Assembly (NCBI GenBank): GCA_900184925.1
Contig: FXYJ02000002.1
Coordinates: 372,001-436,000 of the forward strand
Direction: 5' to 3'
Length of the DNA: 64,000 nt
From: Ruminococcaceae bacterium HV4-5-B5C
GTDB lineage: Bacteria; Bacillota; Clostridia; Oscillospirales; Acutalibacteraceae
Position numbers and translations under genes: made by a program. The notes beneath the pieces are model-generated. The model saw only the letters and a list, made by a program, of their open reading frames with translations, had not been told where the DNA came from and made no database searches. Within the stretch, counting starts at the first letter, position 1; every line of letters starts with the position of its first letter. Shown one piece after another: positions 52,722 through 61,366 of this stretch.

Positions 52722-53576
52722 TCATTCACTGTGGAAGCCCCGGCCGATGATCTCGCTTGTGTTGGAGATCAGAATGAATGCGTCCGGTTCCACTCCACGG
52801 ATAAAACGCCGGAGCTGGACGGCTTGAGCGCGCTTCATGACCGTAAAGATGATGTACTTGCGGTTGTGGGAAAAAGCGCCCGTTGCATCGCAGACGGTCG
52901 CGCTGCGTTTCAGTTTTCCCGTAATAAATTCGCAGATCGGCTGCGGGTTGGAGCAGACGACATTAAAGTATTTGCTCAGGTTAAAACTCTCGATTACGCT
53001 GTCGATGACAACGGATTTAAAGAGCAGGCCGAGGCAGGAAAACAAGGCTGTTTTTACACTGAAGACCAGAAAAGCCGAGAGTGTGATGAGAGCGTCCGAA
53101 AAGAACAGTGCCCGGCCGATATCAACGCTGGTATGCTTTTTCAAAATCATGGCGATGATGTCCGTTCCGCCGGAGGAAGCCCCCATGTTAAACAGCACGG
53201 CGGAGCCAAACGACGGGAGGAGCACGGCAAAAATCAGGTTGAGGAAGGGTTCGTCGGTAACCGGACCGTGAAGTGGCGCCAACGCCTGAAGAGCGGAAAC
53301 AAAAACCGAAAGCGCCACGCTGGAGTAAGCGGTCTTGAGACCAAAGCCCCGCCCCAGAAACACGAATCCTACGATGACGAGAAGAATATTCAGAATAAAG
53401 TTTGCGTTGGACGCGGAGATGCCCGTCAGTTTCCCGAGCACGACGGAAAGACCCGAAATCCCGCCGAAAGTAAAGTTGTCGGGGAATTTGAAAAAATAGA
53501 TTCCCACGGCGATTACAAAAGTGCTCGCCGTAATGACCCCATATTCTCCCGCACGCCTGAGCCAGATTTCTTTCAT
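52722..53576 (-). CDS. YitT family membrane protein with DUF2179 domain
   Basis: A 284-aa protein: five or six hydrophobic segments in the N-terminal 200 residues (PDNFTFGGISGLSVVLGKLTG; LFNMGASSGGTDIIAMIL, the family hallmark) and a C-terminal cytoplasmic DUF2179 (KYIIFTVMKRAQAVQLRRFI). YitT proteins are common in Firmicutes and of uncertain function, possibly transport. Ends convergently with the flippase gene. Confidence 0.9.
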   Translation of the reverse strand: MKEIWLRRAGEYGVITASTFVIAVGIYFFKFPDNFTFGGISGLSVVLGKLTGISASNANFILNILLVIVGFVFLGRGFGLKTAYSSVALSVFVSALQALAPLHGPVTDEPFLNLIFAVLLPSFGSAVLFNMGASSGGTDIIAMILKKHTSVDIGRALFFSDALITLSAFLVFSVKTALFSCLGLLFKSVVIDSVIESFNLSKYFNVVCSNPQPICEFITGKLKRSATVCDATGAFSHNRKYIIFTVMKRAQAVQLRRFIRGVEPDAFILISNTSEIIGRGFHSE

Positions 53577-53708
53577 GTTTTCCTCCGTTTGCCTGTGCAG
53601 ACGGGGTTAGTTTCTGAAACGATTTTCAGAATTATGCAGTTTTCCCCCGAAAGACGGCATTTCGTTTTGTTTCGCGCTTCGGGCGCCCCCGAAGCCGCAA
53701 TTTTCCTC

Positions 53709-53737
53709 TTTACAAACTAAAAGCGGTATGCTATGAT
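53709..53737 (+). promoter_or_regulatory. Promoter of the Fur-family regulator
   Basis: TTTACA (53709-53714), 17 bp, TATGAT (53732-53737) with TGC before the -10. The AT-rich stretch 53738-53775 (TTGTAATAAAAGTAACTATT) lies over the start site and could hold a Per/Fur-type operator, though no clean box is visible. Confidence 0.65.
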
Positions 53738-53785
53738 TGACTTGTAATAAAAGTAACTATTCTTATTTATAAAGGCGGTGAGTTT

Positions 53786-54190
53786 ATGCAGACCGAAAAA
53801 AAGCGTAATTACAGCCGTAAAAGGGAAGCCATTCTCAAAGCGGTACGTTCCACTACATGTCATCCCACGGCGGACTGGGTTTACCAGCAGCTTAAGCCGG
53901 AATACCCCGATCTTTCTCTCGGAACGGTGTACCGGAACCTGACCCAGTTTAAAAGCGACGGCGTAATCATGAGCGTCGGAACGGTGAACGGGCAGGAACG
54001 GTTCGACGGTAACGTAAGACCGCACACTCATTTCGTCTGCTGCCGCTGCCATGGAGTACTCGATGTGCCGGGAGACTTTGTCAGCGAGAACGAAGTGGCG
54101 TCCGCCGCGAAAAAGATGGGGCTGAAGGTCGAGAGCGGCGACGTCATTCTCCACGGAGTCTGTGCAGAGTGCCTGAAGAGAGAGAACTGA
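53786..54190 (+). CDS. perR: Fur family metalloregulator (PerR-like)
   Basis: A 134-aa Fur-family repressor. The winged helix is at about 8-80 (TADWVYQQLKPEYPDLSLGTVYRNL). The metal-binding half has RPHTHFVCCRCHGVLDVP (regulatory histidines and first CxxC) and GVCAECLKREN (second CxxC, structural zinc). The short N-terminus and LSLGTVYRNLTQF with RFDGNVRPHTHF are closer to PerR than to Fur. It should sense peroxide or iron and repress oxidative stress genes. Symbol tentative. Confidence 0.85.
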   Translation: MQTEKKRNYSRKREAILKAVRSTTCHPTADWVYQQLKPEYPDLSLGTVYRNLTQFKSDGVIMSVGTVNGQERFDGNVRPHTHFVCCRCHGVLDVPGDFVSENEVASAAKKMGLKVESGDVILHGVCAECLKREN

Positions 54191-54264
54191 CGGGCTTATC
54201 TGCGCGGAGTCAGCGAACGCCGCATTTGTGGATAATTCGCCTCTCTGCCTTGGACGGCGGGGGG

Positions 54265-54298
54265 AGAAAAAAGGGCCGCGGGATTTTTCCCGCGGCCC
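54265..54298 (-). terminator. Terminator of the amino acid ABC operon
   Basis: GGGCCGCGGGA and its complement around a TTTTT loop; on the minus strand it is followed by T6. Confidence 0.9.
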
Positions 54299-54321
54299 TG
54301 CCGCTTTTTTGTGCCTGTAAG

Positions 54322-55083
54322 TCAGAAGTTCCCGCCGCCCTGATTGTGAAACCGCGAGAGAAATTCTCTGGTACGCTCGTTTTTGGGGTTCTCAATGACT
54401 TCCTGCGGGGTGCCTTCCTCGGCGATGACGCCTTTGTCCATAAATACGACACGAGAGGCGACGTCGTGCGCAAATGCCATTTCGTGGGTGACGATGATCA
54501 TCGTGAGACCATCGTGCGCGAGGTCCCGCATGACCTCCAGAACCTCTCCGACCATCTGCGGGTCGAGAGCGCTCGTGGGTTCGTCGAAGAGAAGAATCTC
54601 CGGCTCCATGGCGAGTGCGCGGGCAATGGCGACGCGCTGCTGCTGCCCGCCGGAAAGCTGAGCCGGCTTTGCGTTGATGTACTGCGCCATGCCGACCTTT
54701 TTGAGATATTTCAAAGCGTTTTCTTCGGCGTAAGCCTTGTCTTTTTTCAGTACCTTTTCCATGCCGACCATACAGTTTTTCAGCACGGTCATGTTGTGGA
54801 ACAGGTTGAACGACTGAAAGACCATGCCCACCTTTGCGCGGTATTCGCTCGGTTTTGTTCCTTTGAGAATGTTTTCCCCGTGGAAGAGGATTACTCCCTG
54901 CGTGGGCGTTTCGAGCAGATTGATGCAGCGCAGGAGCGTCGACTTGCCGGAGCCGGAGGCTCCGATGATGCACACTACGTCGCTCGGGTAGGTGTCGAAA
55001 TCAATATCCATTAAAACTTCGTTGTTGCCGAACTGCTTGCGCAGATGTTTTACCTGCAGAATCGGTTCGTTTACTTCCCCCAT
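54322..55083 (-). CDS. glnQ: Polar amino acid ABC transporter ATP-binding protein
   Basis: A 253-aa PAAT-type ATPase. Walker [10 protein letters not shown], signature [15 protein letters not shown], Walker [14 protein letters not shown], and switch histidine in IVTHEM. It powers the fused permease encoded directly upstream; the two genes overlap by 13 bp. Substrate (glutamine or another polar amino acid) is not determined by sequence alone. Followed by a strong terminator. Confidence 0.94.
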   Translation of the reverse strand: MGEVNEPILQVKHLRKQFGNNEVLMDIDFDTYPSDVVCIIGASGSGKSTLLRCINLLETPTQGVILFHGENILKGTKPSEYRAKVGMVFQSFNLFHNMTVLKNCMVGMEKVLKKDKAYAEENALKYLKKVGMAQYINAKPAQLSGGQQQRVAIARALAMEPEILLFDEPTSALDPQMVGEVLEVMRDLAHDGLTMIIVTHEMAFAHDVASRVVFMDKGVIAEEGTPQEVIENPKNERTREFLSRFHNQGGGNF

Positions 55084-56726
55084 TTGTGCATGCCTCCTTT
55101 TTGGCTGCGGCCCGCAACCATCCCGGTCGGGTCGGCCATTGCGTCAAGGTCGACCAGCGTGTAATAATTGGAGCCGTCGATCTTGCGCTCCATCAGGCGC
55201 AGCAGGCGCGAGCAGACGAACGTCATGATGAAGTAGATCACGCAGATGATGGAGAACGCTTCGAAGAATTTGTAGTAGACACCCGCCGCGCTGTTGGCTT
55301 CATAATAGAGCTCCGTCACACTGATGACGTTCAGCACGGAAGTATCCTTGATGTTGATAATCAGGTTGTTGCCGATCTGGGGAAGAATAATCCGGAAGGT
55401 CTGCGGCAGAATGACGTTTTCCATCGTCTGCCAGTGTGTCATGCCGAGCGCCTGAGCGGCCTCGGTCTGCCCGGCGTCGACGGATTCAATGCCGCCGCGT
55501 ACGGATTCCGCCATGTAGGCGCCCGTGTTGATCGAGACAATGAAGAAGCCGGCGAACATCGGCGTCATATCAAGGTGGAAAACGGACATCGAACCGAAGT
55601 AGAGCACCATTGCCTGCACCATCATTGGCGTTCCGCGGAAAATTTCTATGTAGGCGGCAAGCAGGAACTGCAGCAGCCAGTAAAGACATTTCAGCAGCGG
55701 ATTTCGAGATTTCTTCGGCTTCGGAATCGTGCGCAGCACACCGACCAGAAGGCCGATGATGCAGCCGATCAGCGTACCGACGAGGGCCAGAAGCAGCGTG
55801 ACGCCCGCGCCCTGCAGGAACAGAATGCCGTATTCGTTGAGCATCTTTCCGATCCAGTAGAGAGAGCCTTCATCGTTCTGCGGAATCTTTCCGTTGGAAA
55901 GCGGCTGATCCTTAATGGCCTGGTTCATCATCTGCGAGCGTTCGCTTTCGCTGATATCCGCGAGCGCCTTGTTGATGGAGTCTTTCAGCTCTGTGTTGCC
56001 TTTTTGCACGGCGACGGCGATATCCAGTTCCTCTTCCGGGACCTTGAGGTCCTTGTCGCCGCCGAGGTCGATGTTCTGCAGATCTTTGTTGGCGTAAACC
56101 GCCGCAAGCGCCGTTGGCTTGTCTACAAGAAGCGCTTCGCATTTGCCCGACTGCAGCGAAACAATCATGGAAGATACGTCCGCCAGTGCCGGCTGGATTT
56201 GCGCACCCGGGATCTGCTTGAGCAGATCATACCAGATGGTATCCTGCTGCGAGGTGCACACAGCACCTTTCAGGTCGGCGAGAGTTTTGGCGTTTGTGAA
56301 TTTCCCGCCCTTCTTCACGAGGGCATAAATCGTTGCGCGGTAGTAGTTGTCGGTAAAGTCTACGGTCGATTTCCGGTCGGAAGTCGCACTCATACCGGCG
56401 ATGACGGCGTCCAGCTTACCGGAAACGACGCCCGGTGCGAGACCGCCCCACTGTGTTTTTACGATTTCAAGACGCCGGCCCGTGGCATCCGCGATTTTCT
56501 GTGCCATCATCACGTCGTAGCCGTTGGCATACTCGTTGCTGTTGCTGATCTTGACGGCTCCGTTGTCCGCGGTGGCCTGCGACCAGTTGTAGGGTGCGTA
56601 GTTGCATTCCATGCCGACGCGCAGAACCTTCCGTCTGTCACCGGCGTTGGAGCAGCCCGCCGCGACGCCGGCCAGCAGAACGGTAGCCAGCAGGAATACC
56701 GCGATCCTCTGAATGCGCTTTTTCAT
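55071..56726 (-). CDS. Amino acid ABC transporter, fused substrate-binding and permease protein
   Basis: A 551-aa lipoprotein-permease fusion. Signal sequence with lipobox GVAAGC near residue 26; the family 3 binding domain runs to about 270 ([50 protein letters not shown]). A PAAT permease domain with about five hydrophobic segments follows ([23 protein letters not shown]-like [21 protein letters not shown]). Such fusions are known in Firmicutes. ATG 56726 is chosen because the signal peptide then starts MKKRIQRI; a frame from 56828 has no ribosome site. Confidence 0.92.
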   Translation of the reverse strand: MKKRIQRIAVFLLATVLLAGVAAGCSNAGDRRKVLRVGMECNYAPYNWSQATADNGAVKISNSNEYANGYDVMMAQKIADATGRRLEIVKTQWGGLAPGVVSGKLDAVIAGMSATSDRKSTVDFTDNYYRATIYALVKKGGKFTNAKTLADLKGAVCTSQQDTIWYDLLKQIPGAQIQPALADVSSMIVSLQSGKCEALLVDKPTALAAVYANKDLQNIDLGGDKDLKVPEEELDIAVAVQKGNTELKDSINKALADISESERSQMMNQAIKDQPLSNGKIPQNDEGSLYWIGKMLNEYGILFLQGAGVTLLLALVGTLIGCIIGLLVGVLRTIPKPKKSRNPLLKCLYWLLQFLLAAYIEIFRGTPMMVQAMVLYFGSMSVFHLDMTPMFAGFFIVSINTGAYMAESVRGGIESVDAGQTEAAQALGMTHWQTMENVILPQTFRIILPQIGNNLIINIKDTSVLNVISVTELYYEANSAAGVYYKFFEAFSIICVIYFIMTFVCSRLLRLMERKIDGSNYYTLVDLDAMADPTGMVAGRSQKGGMHKWGK

Positions 56727-57016
56727 AAGTATCTTTATTCTCCGTTTCTCTTTCCTGATTCCGGCCTGCAATTCCGGAAAGTACTGGCAAATTATAGTCT
56801 CTGACACTTTAAAAGTCAATTGAATCACGCCAAAATCTTTTAGAAATTAACGTGATAACTGAGTAAAATTTCAGGGCCTGTTTTTACGGGTTAATATAGG
56901 CGAAACTCCGGCGAAAATAATCATGCAAAGTTCGTGATATTACATGGAAATAGGGCGAATGAATCATGAAAACTGGGAAATAATCAAAATATTTTTCAAA
57001 TAATCCAAAATAACGC

Positions 57017-57043
57017 TTGACAAGGGGAGGTTTCTGTTATAAG
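57017..57043 (+). promoter_or_regulatory. Promoter before the tRNA-like element
   Basis: TTGACA (57017-57022) and TATAAG (57038-57043) with TG upstream of the -10. The spacing of 15 bp is short. Transcription would start about 27 bp before the tRNA-like sequence. Confidence 0.55.
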
Positions 57044-57076
57044 CTATGCACATGTGATTGAGTTTCCTTTTTATAT

Positions 57077-57145
57077 GCCCCAGTAGCTTAACGCAAGAGC
57101 ATTTGGTAATGCCAAAGGTTGTCGGTTCAACTCCGTCCCAGGGCA
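57077..57145 (+). tRNA. tRNA-like sequence, probably degenerate tRNA
   Basis: The 69 nt fold as a cloverleaf: acceptor 57077-57083 with 57138-57144 (5 of 7 pairs), D-arm GCTT/GAGC, T-arm with the conserved TTCAACT loop and 4 of 5 pairs, discriminator A. The anticodon arm is 2 nt short: TTTGG/CCAAA closes a 5-nt loop, so no ordinary anticodon can be read. The D-loop lacks the GG pair. No CCA is encoded. It sits behind a promoter and 29 bp before a zinc-ribbon gene. Either a decayed tRNA or a structured leader. Confidence 0.45.
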
Positions 57146-57174
57146 AAAAAATCACACAGAGTGAGGTAAAAATT

Positions 57175-57453
57175 ATGTTCGAAGACAAAACTTTAGTCTG
57201 CCAGGAATGCGGGAAGGAGTTTATCTGGACTGCCGGTGAGCAGGAATTCTATGCTGCGAAGGGCTTTACCAATGAACCGAAAAGGTGCCCCGACTGCCGC
57301 AAGGCCCGCAGAATGAACCAGAAGCCGCAGCGTGAAATGTACGACGCCGTCTGTGCTTCCTGCGGAGCTCCCTGCAAGGTTCCGTTCCAGCCGACCGAAG
57401 GCCGCCCGGTATACTGCAGCGAGTGCTTTGCGAAGATGAAGGAAGAGGGCTGA
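57175..57453 (+). CDS. Zinc-ribbon protein with multiple CxxC motifs
   Basis: A 92-aa protein with six or more cysteines in pairs: LVCQECGKEF, RCPDCRKARR, AVCASCGAPC and VYCSECFAKM, forming two likely zinc ribbons. EFIWTAGEQEFYAAKGF between the first pairs is the probable-zinc-ribbon (zf-trcl) signature I know from Clostridia. GAGGT precedes ATG 57175. It shares a transcript with the tRNA-like element. A nucleic-acid-binding or ribosome-related role is plausible but unproven. Followed by a terminator. Confidence 0.82.
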   Translation: MFEDKTLVCQECGKEFIWTAGEQEFYAAKGFTNEPKRCPDCRKARRMNQKPQREMYDAVCASCGAPCKVPFQPTEGRPVYCSECFAKMKEEG

Positions 57454-57487
57454 GCCGATTTCGGCTTGCGCTGATTCATCGAACAAG

Positions 57488-57524
57488 CCCGGCGGATGCG
57501 TGAAAACGTATCCGCCGGTTTTTT
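57488..57524 (+). terminator. Terminator of the zinc-ribbon gene
   Basis: CCGGCGGATGCGT (57489-57501) pairs with ACGTATCCGCCGG (57506-57518) with one G-T pair, then T6. Confidence 0.92.
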
Positions 57525-57601
57525 GTATTTGAATGAAAAAATCAAAAACGTTATATTTCCCTTCCTTTCGGGAAAACTACGGCCGAAAGGGGGAATTTTT
57601 T

Positions 57602-57820
57602 TTGGATAAAGTCGCTCTGACCATCCTGATTATCGGCGGTTTGAACTGGGGCTCCATCGGGATCTTTGGGTTTGACATCGTCGGCTGGATTTTCGGCGGG
57701 CAGCTTACTGCCGGAAGCAGGATCGTGTTTGTGCTCGTTGCCATCGCGGCGCTCTGGTGCATCCACCTTCTTTTCCATGACGAGGATGAAAAGACCGTGC
57801 ATGTTGCCGGCGTCAAATAA
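57602..57820 (+). CDS. DUF378 small membrane protein
   Basis: A 72-aa protein with two hydrophobic segments: ALTILIIGGLNWGSIGIFGFD, the DUF378 hallmark with its conserved GGLNWG, and SRIVFVLVAIAALWCIHLLF, then an acidic tail. Function unknown; common in Firmicutes. The start is TTG 57602 with AAAGGGGG upstream, rather than the longer frame from 57533 whose leader has no membrane or family match. Confidence 0.85.
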   Translation: MDKVALTILIIGGLNWGSIGIFGFDIVGWIFGGQLTAGSRIVFVLVAIAALWCIHLLFHDEDEKTVHVAGVK

Positions 57821-57828
57821 TAACGGAA

Positions 57829-57869
57829 AAAAACCGCCGCTTTTCCGCACAAGGGAAAAACGGCGGTTT
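57829..57869. terminator. Bidirectional terminator between the DUF378 gene and coaX
   Basis: AAAACCGCCG (57829-57838) pairs with CGGCGGTTTT (57860-57869) with an inner stem, between convergent genes. Confidence 0.85.
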
Positions 57870-57882
57870 TCCGCGCTCTTTT

Positions 57883-58650
57883 TCAGCCGCGGTTCGTTTC
57901 ATAAATGAGGCGCAGCCCCTCGAGAAGGAGCGTGTCGCTGAGAACGATTTTTCGTTCGCACTGCTGGATGATTTCCTTCGCAAGACCTCCGGTTGCTACG
58001 ACACTGCATTTTTTGCCGAGCTCCTGTTCCATTCGGGAGCACATGCCGTCAATCATACAGGCCGTCCCGGTGATCAGGCCGGAACGCATACATTCGGTCG
58101 TACTGTTGCCTACAACATGCTCGGGAGCTTCGAGGCTCACGGACGGGAGCTGTGCCGTTCGGCCTGTAAGAGCGTCGAGCGAGATGCCGACGCCCGGCGC
58201 GATGGCGCCGCCGAGCATGCGCTTTTCTTCGTCCAGGACCACAAAGGTGGTGGCGGTGCCCATGTCAAGGATGATGCACGGCCCGTCAAACATTTCCGCC
58301 GCGGCAACGCAGCCGACGAGGAGGTCAGCACCGACGATCTCGGAGTTTTTGATGTCAATTTTAATGTTGGTTTTGGTCTTTGGGCCGACGCAGACGGGGT
58401 CTGCCCCGGTGAGCTTCCGAACTGCGCTGACCACCGAACGGTTCACGATGGGGACAACGGAACTGACCGCCGCACCTTCGATTTCCCCGAGGGAGACACC
58501 GTAAAGGGACAGAATCTCCCGGAGCTCGATGGCGTACTGGTCTTCCATTCGCATGCGGTCGGTTGCCATGCGTGAGACAAAAAGAAGATCTTTTCCCCGG
58601 TAAACGCCGAGCGTGATATTTGTGTTGCCGATGTCGAGAACAAGGATCAT
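57883..58650 (-). CDS. coaX: Type III pantothenate kinase
   Basis: A 255-aa CoaX of the ASKHA superfamily, catalysing the first step of coenzyme A synthesis. MILVLDIGNTNITLGVY is the phosphate-1 motif, NSEIVGADLLVGCVAA and CIILDMGTATTFVVLDEE the phosphate-2/substrate motif, and GGAIAPGVGISLDALTGRTA the conserved loop. ATG 58650 with GGAGGG is the start; the frame upstream to 58731 is spurious. Promoter at 58741-58769. Confidence 0.95.
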   Translation of the reverse strand: MILVLDIGNTNITLGVYRGKDLLFVSRMATDRMRMEDQYAIELREILSLYGVSLGEIEGAAVSSVVPIVNRSVVSAVRKLTGADPVCVGPKTKTNIKIDIKNSEIVGADLLVGCVAAAEMFDGPCIILDMGTATTFVVLDEEKRMLGGAIAPGVGISLDALTGRTAQLPSVSLEAPEHVVGNSTTECMRSGLITGTACMIDGMCSRMEQELGKKCSVVATGGLAKEIIQQCERKIVLSDTLLLEGLRLIYETNRG

Positions 58651-58740
58651 TGCAATTCCCTCCGCCGCGGCCGGAAATTTTCCCCGCATGGTTTTGTGCT
58701 GCGGAAAAGCGCGGGCCGCCCGGTTTTTCACTTCGTTAAA

Positions 58741-58769
58741 ATTATAGCAAGGTCAAGCTGAAAAGGCAA
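58741..58769 (-). promoter_or_regulatory. Promoter of coaX
   Basis: On the minus strand TTGCCT (58769-58764), 17 bp, TATAAT (58746-58741), with TGC before the -10. Confidence 0.7.
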
Positions 58770-58805
58770 CCGTTTTTTCGGTGCGGCCGGGTTGGCCCGA
58801 CTGGT

Positions 58806-59330
58806 TCAGCATGAGAAAAACAGCCGCACCGTAAGTGCGGAAAGAATGCATGCCGTTACGTCGCCGAGCAATGCCGCCGGAATGGTGTGACGCGTTTTTT
58901 TAATGCCGACCGAGCCGTAATAGACTGCGACGGCGTAGAATGTCGTTTCGGTCGAGCCGGCCATTACAGATGCAACGCGGCCCGCAAGGCTGTCCGGCCC
59001 GCAGTCTTTGTAGATTTGTGTGAGAACGGCGGTGGAACCGCTGCCCGAAAATGGCTTGATCAGCGCGAGCGGCATGACCTGCGGCGGCAGACCGAGAAAC
59101 TGCGACGCGGGTGCCAGCAGGGAAGAGAGCAGGTCCAGCGCGCCGGAAGCGCTCAGCATGGAGACGGCCATGATCAGCCCAATGAGTGTCGGCAGAATGG
59201 AGACCGAGGTGCGCAGCCCTTCTTTGGCCCCGGCTACAAAGGTGTCGAAAACAGGAACTTTCCGAAGAAATCCGAACAGGACGATCGCGGCAATGACTGC
59301 GGGCACCGCGTATGCGCCGAAGTCAGCCAT
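58806..59330 (-). CDS. spmB: Spore maturation protein B
   Basis: A 174-aa membrane protein, about five hydrophobic segments, of the nucleoside-recognition (Gate) family. DTFVAGAKEGLRTSVSILPTLIG, ALIKPFSGSGSTAV and VMAGSTETTFYAVAVYYGSV are SpmB hallmarks. In Bacillus SpmA and SpmB are needed for spore core dehydration. It overlaps spmA by 8 bp. Confidence 0.94.
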   Translation of the reverse strand: MADFGAYAVPAVIAAIVLFGFLRKVPVFDTFVAGAKEGLRTSVSILPTLIGLIMAVSMLSASGALDLLSSLLAPASQFLGLPPQVMPLALIKPFSGSGSTAVLTQIYKDCGPDSLAGRVASVMAGSTETTFYAVAVYYGSVGIKKTRHTIPAALLGDVTACILSALTVRLFFSC

Positions 59331-59907
59331 GACGGCCCTCCATCAGTTTTGCGGCAGTCAGACCCACGAGCAAAGCGCCGAAGGACGTGACCCAGACGGC
59401 GGGGAGAATGTCAAACGGCGCAGGGGAACCGTACTGCGCGCGCAGAGTCGCGGTAAATGTCGGAATCAGTTGGATGGACGCAGCGTTCAGGACGACAAAA
59501 GTGGCCATGTCGTTGTCCGCCGTGTCGGTCGGGTTGCGCTTTTTGAGTTCCTTCATGGCGGCAAGGCCAAGCGGAGTGGCCGCGTTCCCGAGCCCGAGAA
59601 GGTTGGCGGTGATGTTCATGCACATGGCTTTTACGGCAGGCCCGTCTTTCCTGCAGGTGGGGAACAGGCGCCGGATCGCGGGGCCGAGCACTTTGGCGAG
59701 CCCGGCGGTGATCCCCCCGCCCTCCGCGATTTTCATCAGTCCCGTCCAAGCGCACATCATGCCGGTCATGCCGATAACGAGCGTTACCGCGTTACCGGCT
59801 CCGCTGATTACCGCGGCGGAAAGCTGCGGCATGCGGCCGGTTGCCGCTGCGCAGATTATGCTGAAAAATATCATAAGAGCCCAAATGTAATTTAACAGAA
59901 TGTTCAT
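59323..59907 (-). CDS. spmA: Spore maturation protein A
   Basis: A 194-aa membrane partner of SpmB. Hallmarks: MNILLNYIWALMIFFSIICA, MCAWTGLMKIAEGGGITAGLAKVLGP, and NITANLLGLGNAATPLGLAAMKEL. Length matches Bacillus SpmA (196). Overlap with spmB implies coupled translation. GGAAGGAG lies very close to the ATG, a short spacing. Confidence 0.94.
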   Translation of the reverse strand: MNILLNYIWALMIFFSIICAAATGRMPQLSAAVISGAGNAVTLVIGMTGMMCAWTGLMKIAEGGGITAGLAKVLGPAIRRLFPTCRKDGPAVKAMCMNITANLLGLGNAATPLGLAAMKELKKRNPTDTADNDMATFVVLNAASIQLIPTFTATLRAQYGSPAPFDILPAVWVTSFGALLVGLTAAKLMEGRHG

Positions 59908-59994
59908 CTCCTTCCATAAAAAGACTTGTATAATATCTATTCAGTGTCCCCAAAAATATTCACGAATTGTTTTTTTGTATTTTCTTACAACTTA

Positions 59995-60023
59995 TTGACA
60001 TATATGGAAAAACATACTACAAT
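59995..60023 (+). promoter_or_regulatory. Strong sigma-A promoter of abrB
   Basis: TTGACA (59995-60000), 17 bp, TACAAT (60018-60023). A TGTCGGA at 60027-60033, one base off the 0A-box TGNCGAA, lies at the expected transcription start and could let Spo0A repress it. Confidence 0.75.
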
Positions 60024-60082
60024 TTGTGTCGGATTCCGATGGTGAAGGACCCGAAAGGTTTAGATGAAAGGATGTAATCGAA

Positions 60083-60343
60083 TTGAAATTTACTGGAATC
60101 GTGAGGAAAGTGGACGAATTGGGCCGAATTGTTCTGCCGAAAGAACTGCGGAGCACGCTCAACATCAACGAAAAAGATCCCCTGGAGATCTATGTTGACG
60201 AGGACAACAAGATCGTGCTGAAAAAGTACGAACCGGCGTGCATTTTCTGCGGCGGGATGAACGGCATTATCAATTATAAGGGCTACAATGTCTGCCGTGA
60301 CTGCCTCAAAAAACTGGAAAAGGCGTTTGAAGAACAGGACTGA
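60083..60343 (+). CDS. abrB: AbrB family transition-state regulator with C-terminal zinc-binding cysteines
   Basis: An 86-aa regulator. The N-terminal swapped-hairpin DNA-binding domain (GIVRKVDELGRIVLPKELRSTL) is classic AbrB. The C-terminal 35 residues hold two CxxC pairs (CIFCGG; CRDC), seen in clostridial AbrB-like proteins and possibly zinc-binding. TTG 60083 follows AAGGATG at 8 nt. In spore formers AbrB represses post-exponential genes and is itself repressed by Spo0A. An HD-domain gene follows 33 bp later. Confidence 0.9.
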   Translation: MKFTGIVRKVDELGRIVLPKELRSTLNINEKDPLEIYVDEDNKIVLKKYEPACIFCGGMNGIINYKGYNVCRDCLKKLEKAFEEQD

Positions 60344-60376
60344 CCGGAGAGCATCCGGCAGCTTGGAGGCATCACC

Positions 60377-60856
60377 GTGCGTCTGACTGATTCGGACGAA
60401 TACTTTTTCCGCCGCAGCGTTTCCCAACTTCTTGCGGAGAAAGACGTCCGTTCCATGGGGGAATATATCCAACATGCGCAGGTTTCTACTTTGGAGCACT
60501 GCATTTCCGTCGCTTATGTCAGCCTGTGGTTCAGCGAGAAGCTGCACTGGCGGGTGGACCGCCGAAGCCTTGTGCGCGGTGCCCTGCTGCACGATTTTTT
60601 CCTTTACGACTGGCACACGGATGACAGCGGGAGGAAGGGCCTGCATGGGTTTACCCATCCTCGCGCGGCACTGGAAAATGCCGAGGCCCGCTTTCAACTG
60701 ACGGACCGGGAGAAGAACATCATTGTGCGGCACATGTGGCCGCTTACGCCTGTCCCGCCGAAGTGCCGCGAGGCATTTCTGGTGAGTTCGGCGGATAAAT
60801 ATTGTTCGCTCATTGAAACGCTCGCAAAACATACGGTTTACCCGTACAAAGGGTAA
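60377..60856 (+). CDS. HD domain hydrolase
   Basis: A 159-aa HD-superfamily protein: STLEHCISVAYVS (first histidine), GALLHDFFLYDWH (HD pair), GFTHPRAALENA, VRHMWPL and SSADKYCSLIE (final aspartate). It resembles small HD proteins of Clostridia. GTG 60377 has GGAGG 6 nt upstream. Probably co-transcribed with abrB and ended by a hairpin. Substrate unknown. Confidence 0.87.
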   Translation: MRLTDSDEYFFRRSVSQLLAEKDVRSMGEYIQHAQVSTLEHCISVAYVSLWFSEKLHWRVDRRSLVRGALLHDFFLYDWHTDDSGRKGLHGFTHPRAALENAEARFQLTDREKNIIVRHMWPLTPVPPKCREAFLVSSADKYCSLIETLAKHTVYPYKG

Positions 60857-60860
60857 AGGC

Positions 60861-60896
60861 GCGGCCGCTCCCGAAAGGGGGCGGCCGTTCTGTTTT
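60861..60896 (+). terminator. Terminator of the abrB-HD unit
   Basis: GCGGCCGCTCCC pairs with GGGGGCGGCCG around GAAA, followed by TTCTGTTTT. Confidence 0.8.
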
Positions 60897-60902
60897 ATCA
60901 GG

Positions 60903-60940
60903 TTGACATATTGTATTGACTGTATTACTATATATAATAC
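60903..60940 (+). promoter_or_regulatory. Promoter and GntR operator
   Basis: TTGACA (60903-60908), 17 bp, TACTAT (60926-60931). GTATTA (60923-60928) and TAATAC (60935-60940) form an inverted repeat over the -10, like known YtrA-subfamily operators. Autorepression is likely. Confidence 0.6.
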
Positions 60941-60964
60941 AACAAATACAAAGAGGTACTGTTG

Positions 60965-61351
60965 ATGCTGATCAGACTTGACTTCAAAAGTGAAATACCG
61001 ATTTACCTGCAACTTCGCAATCAGATTGTTCTCGGCATCGGCAGGGGTGCCCTGCAGTCCGGTGAAAGCCTGCCGACCGTGCGTCAGCTTGCACAGGATG
61101 CGGGTGTGAACGCTATGACAGTCAGCAAAGCTTATACTCTGCTGAAGAAGGAAGGCTTTATTTCCATTGACCGCAGGTACGGTGCGACGATCAACGGCGC
61201 GCGCAGAGAAGATGACGCGGCTGAATCGCTGGAACCGCAACTTGAGCTGACGGTGTCGGAAGCAGGGCTGCGGGGTGTTTCCGAAGATGAGTTCCTTGCT
61301 TTGTGTAAAAAGGTTTATTCAAAAATGGATGGTCTGAAGAATCAGACCTGA
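60965..61351 (+). CDS. GntR family regulator, YtrA subfamily
   Basis: A 128-aa repressor: winged helix IPIYLQLRNQIVLGIGRGAL and LPTVRQLAQDAGVNAMTVSKAYTLL with a short C-terminal dimerisation region lacking a ligand domain, as in YtrA. GAGGT lies 7 nt before ATG 60965. The membrane-protein gene 15 bp downstream is presumably its target and partner. Such pairs often respond to cell envelope stress. Confidence 0.92.
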   Translation: MLIRLDFKSEIPIYLQLRNQIVLGIGRGALQSGESLPTVRQLAQDAGVNAMTVSKAYTLLKKEGFISIDRRYGATINGARREDDAAESLEPQLELTVSEAGLRGVSEDEFLALCKKVYSKMDGLKNQT

Positions 61352-61366
61352 ACCGGGGGCGAAAAA

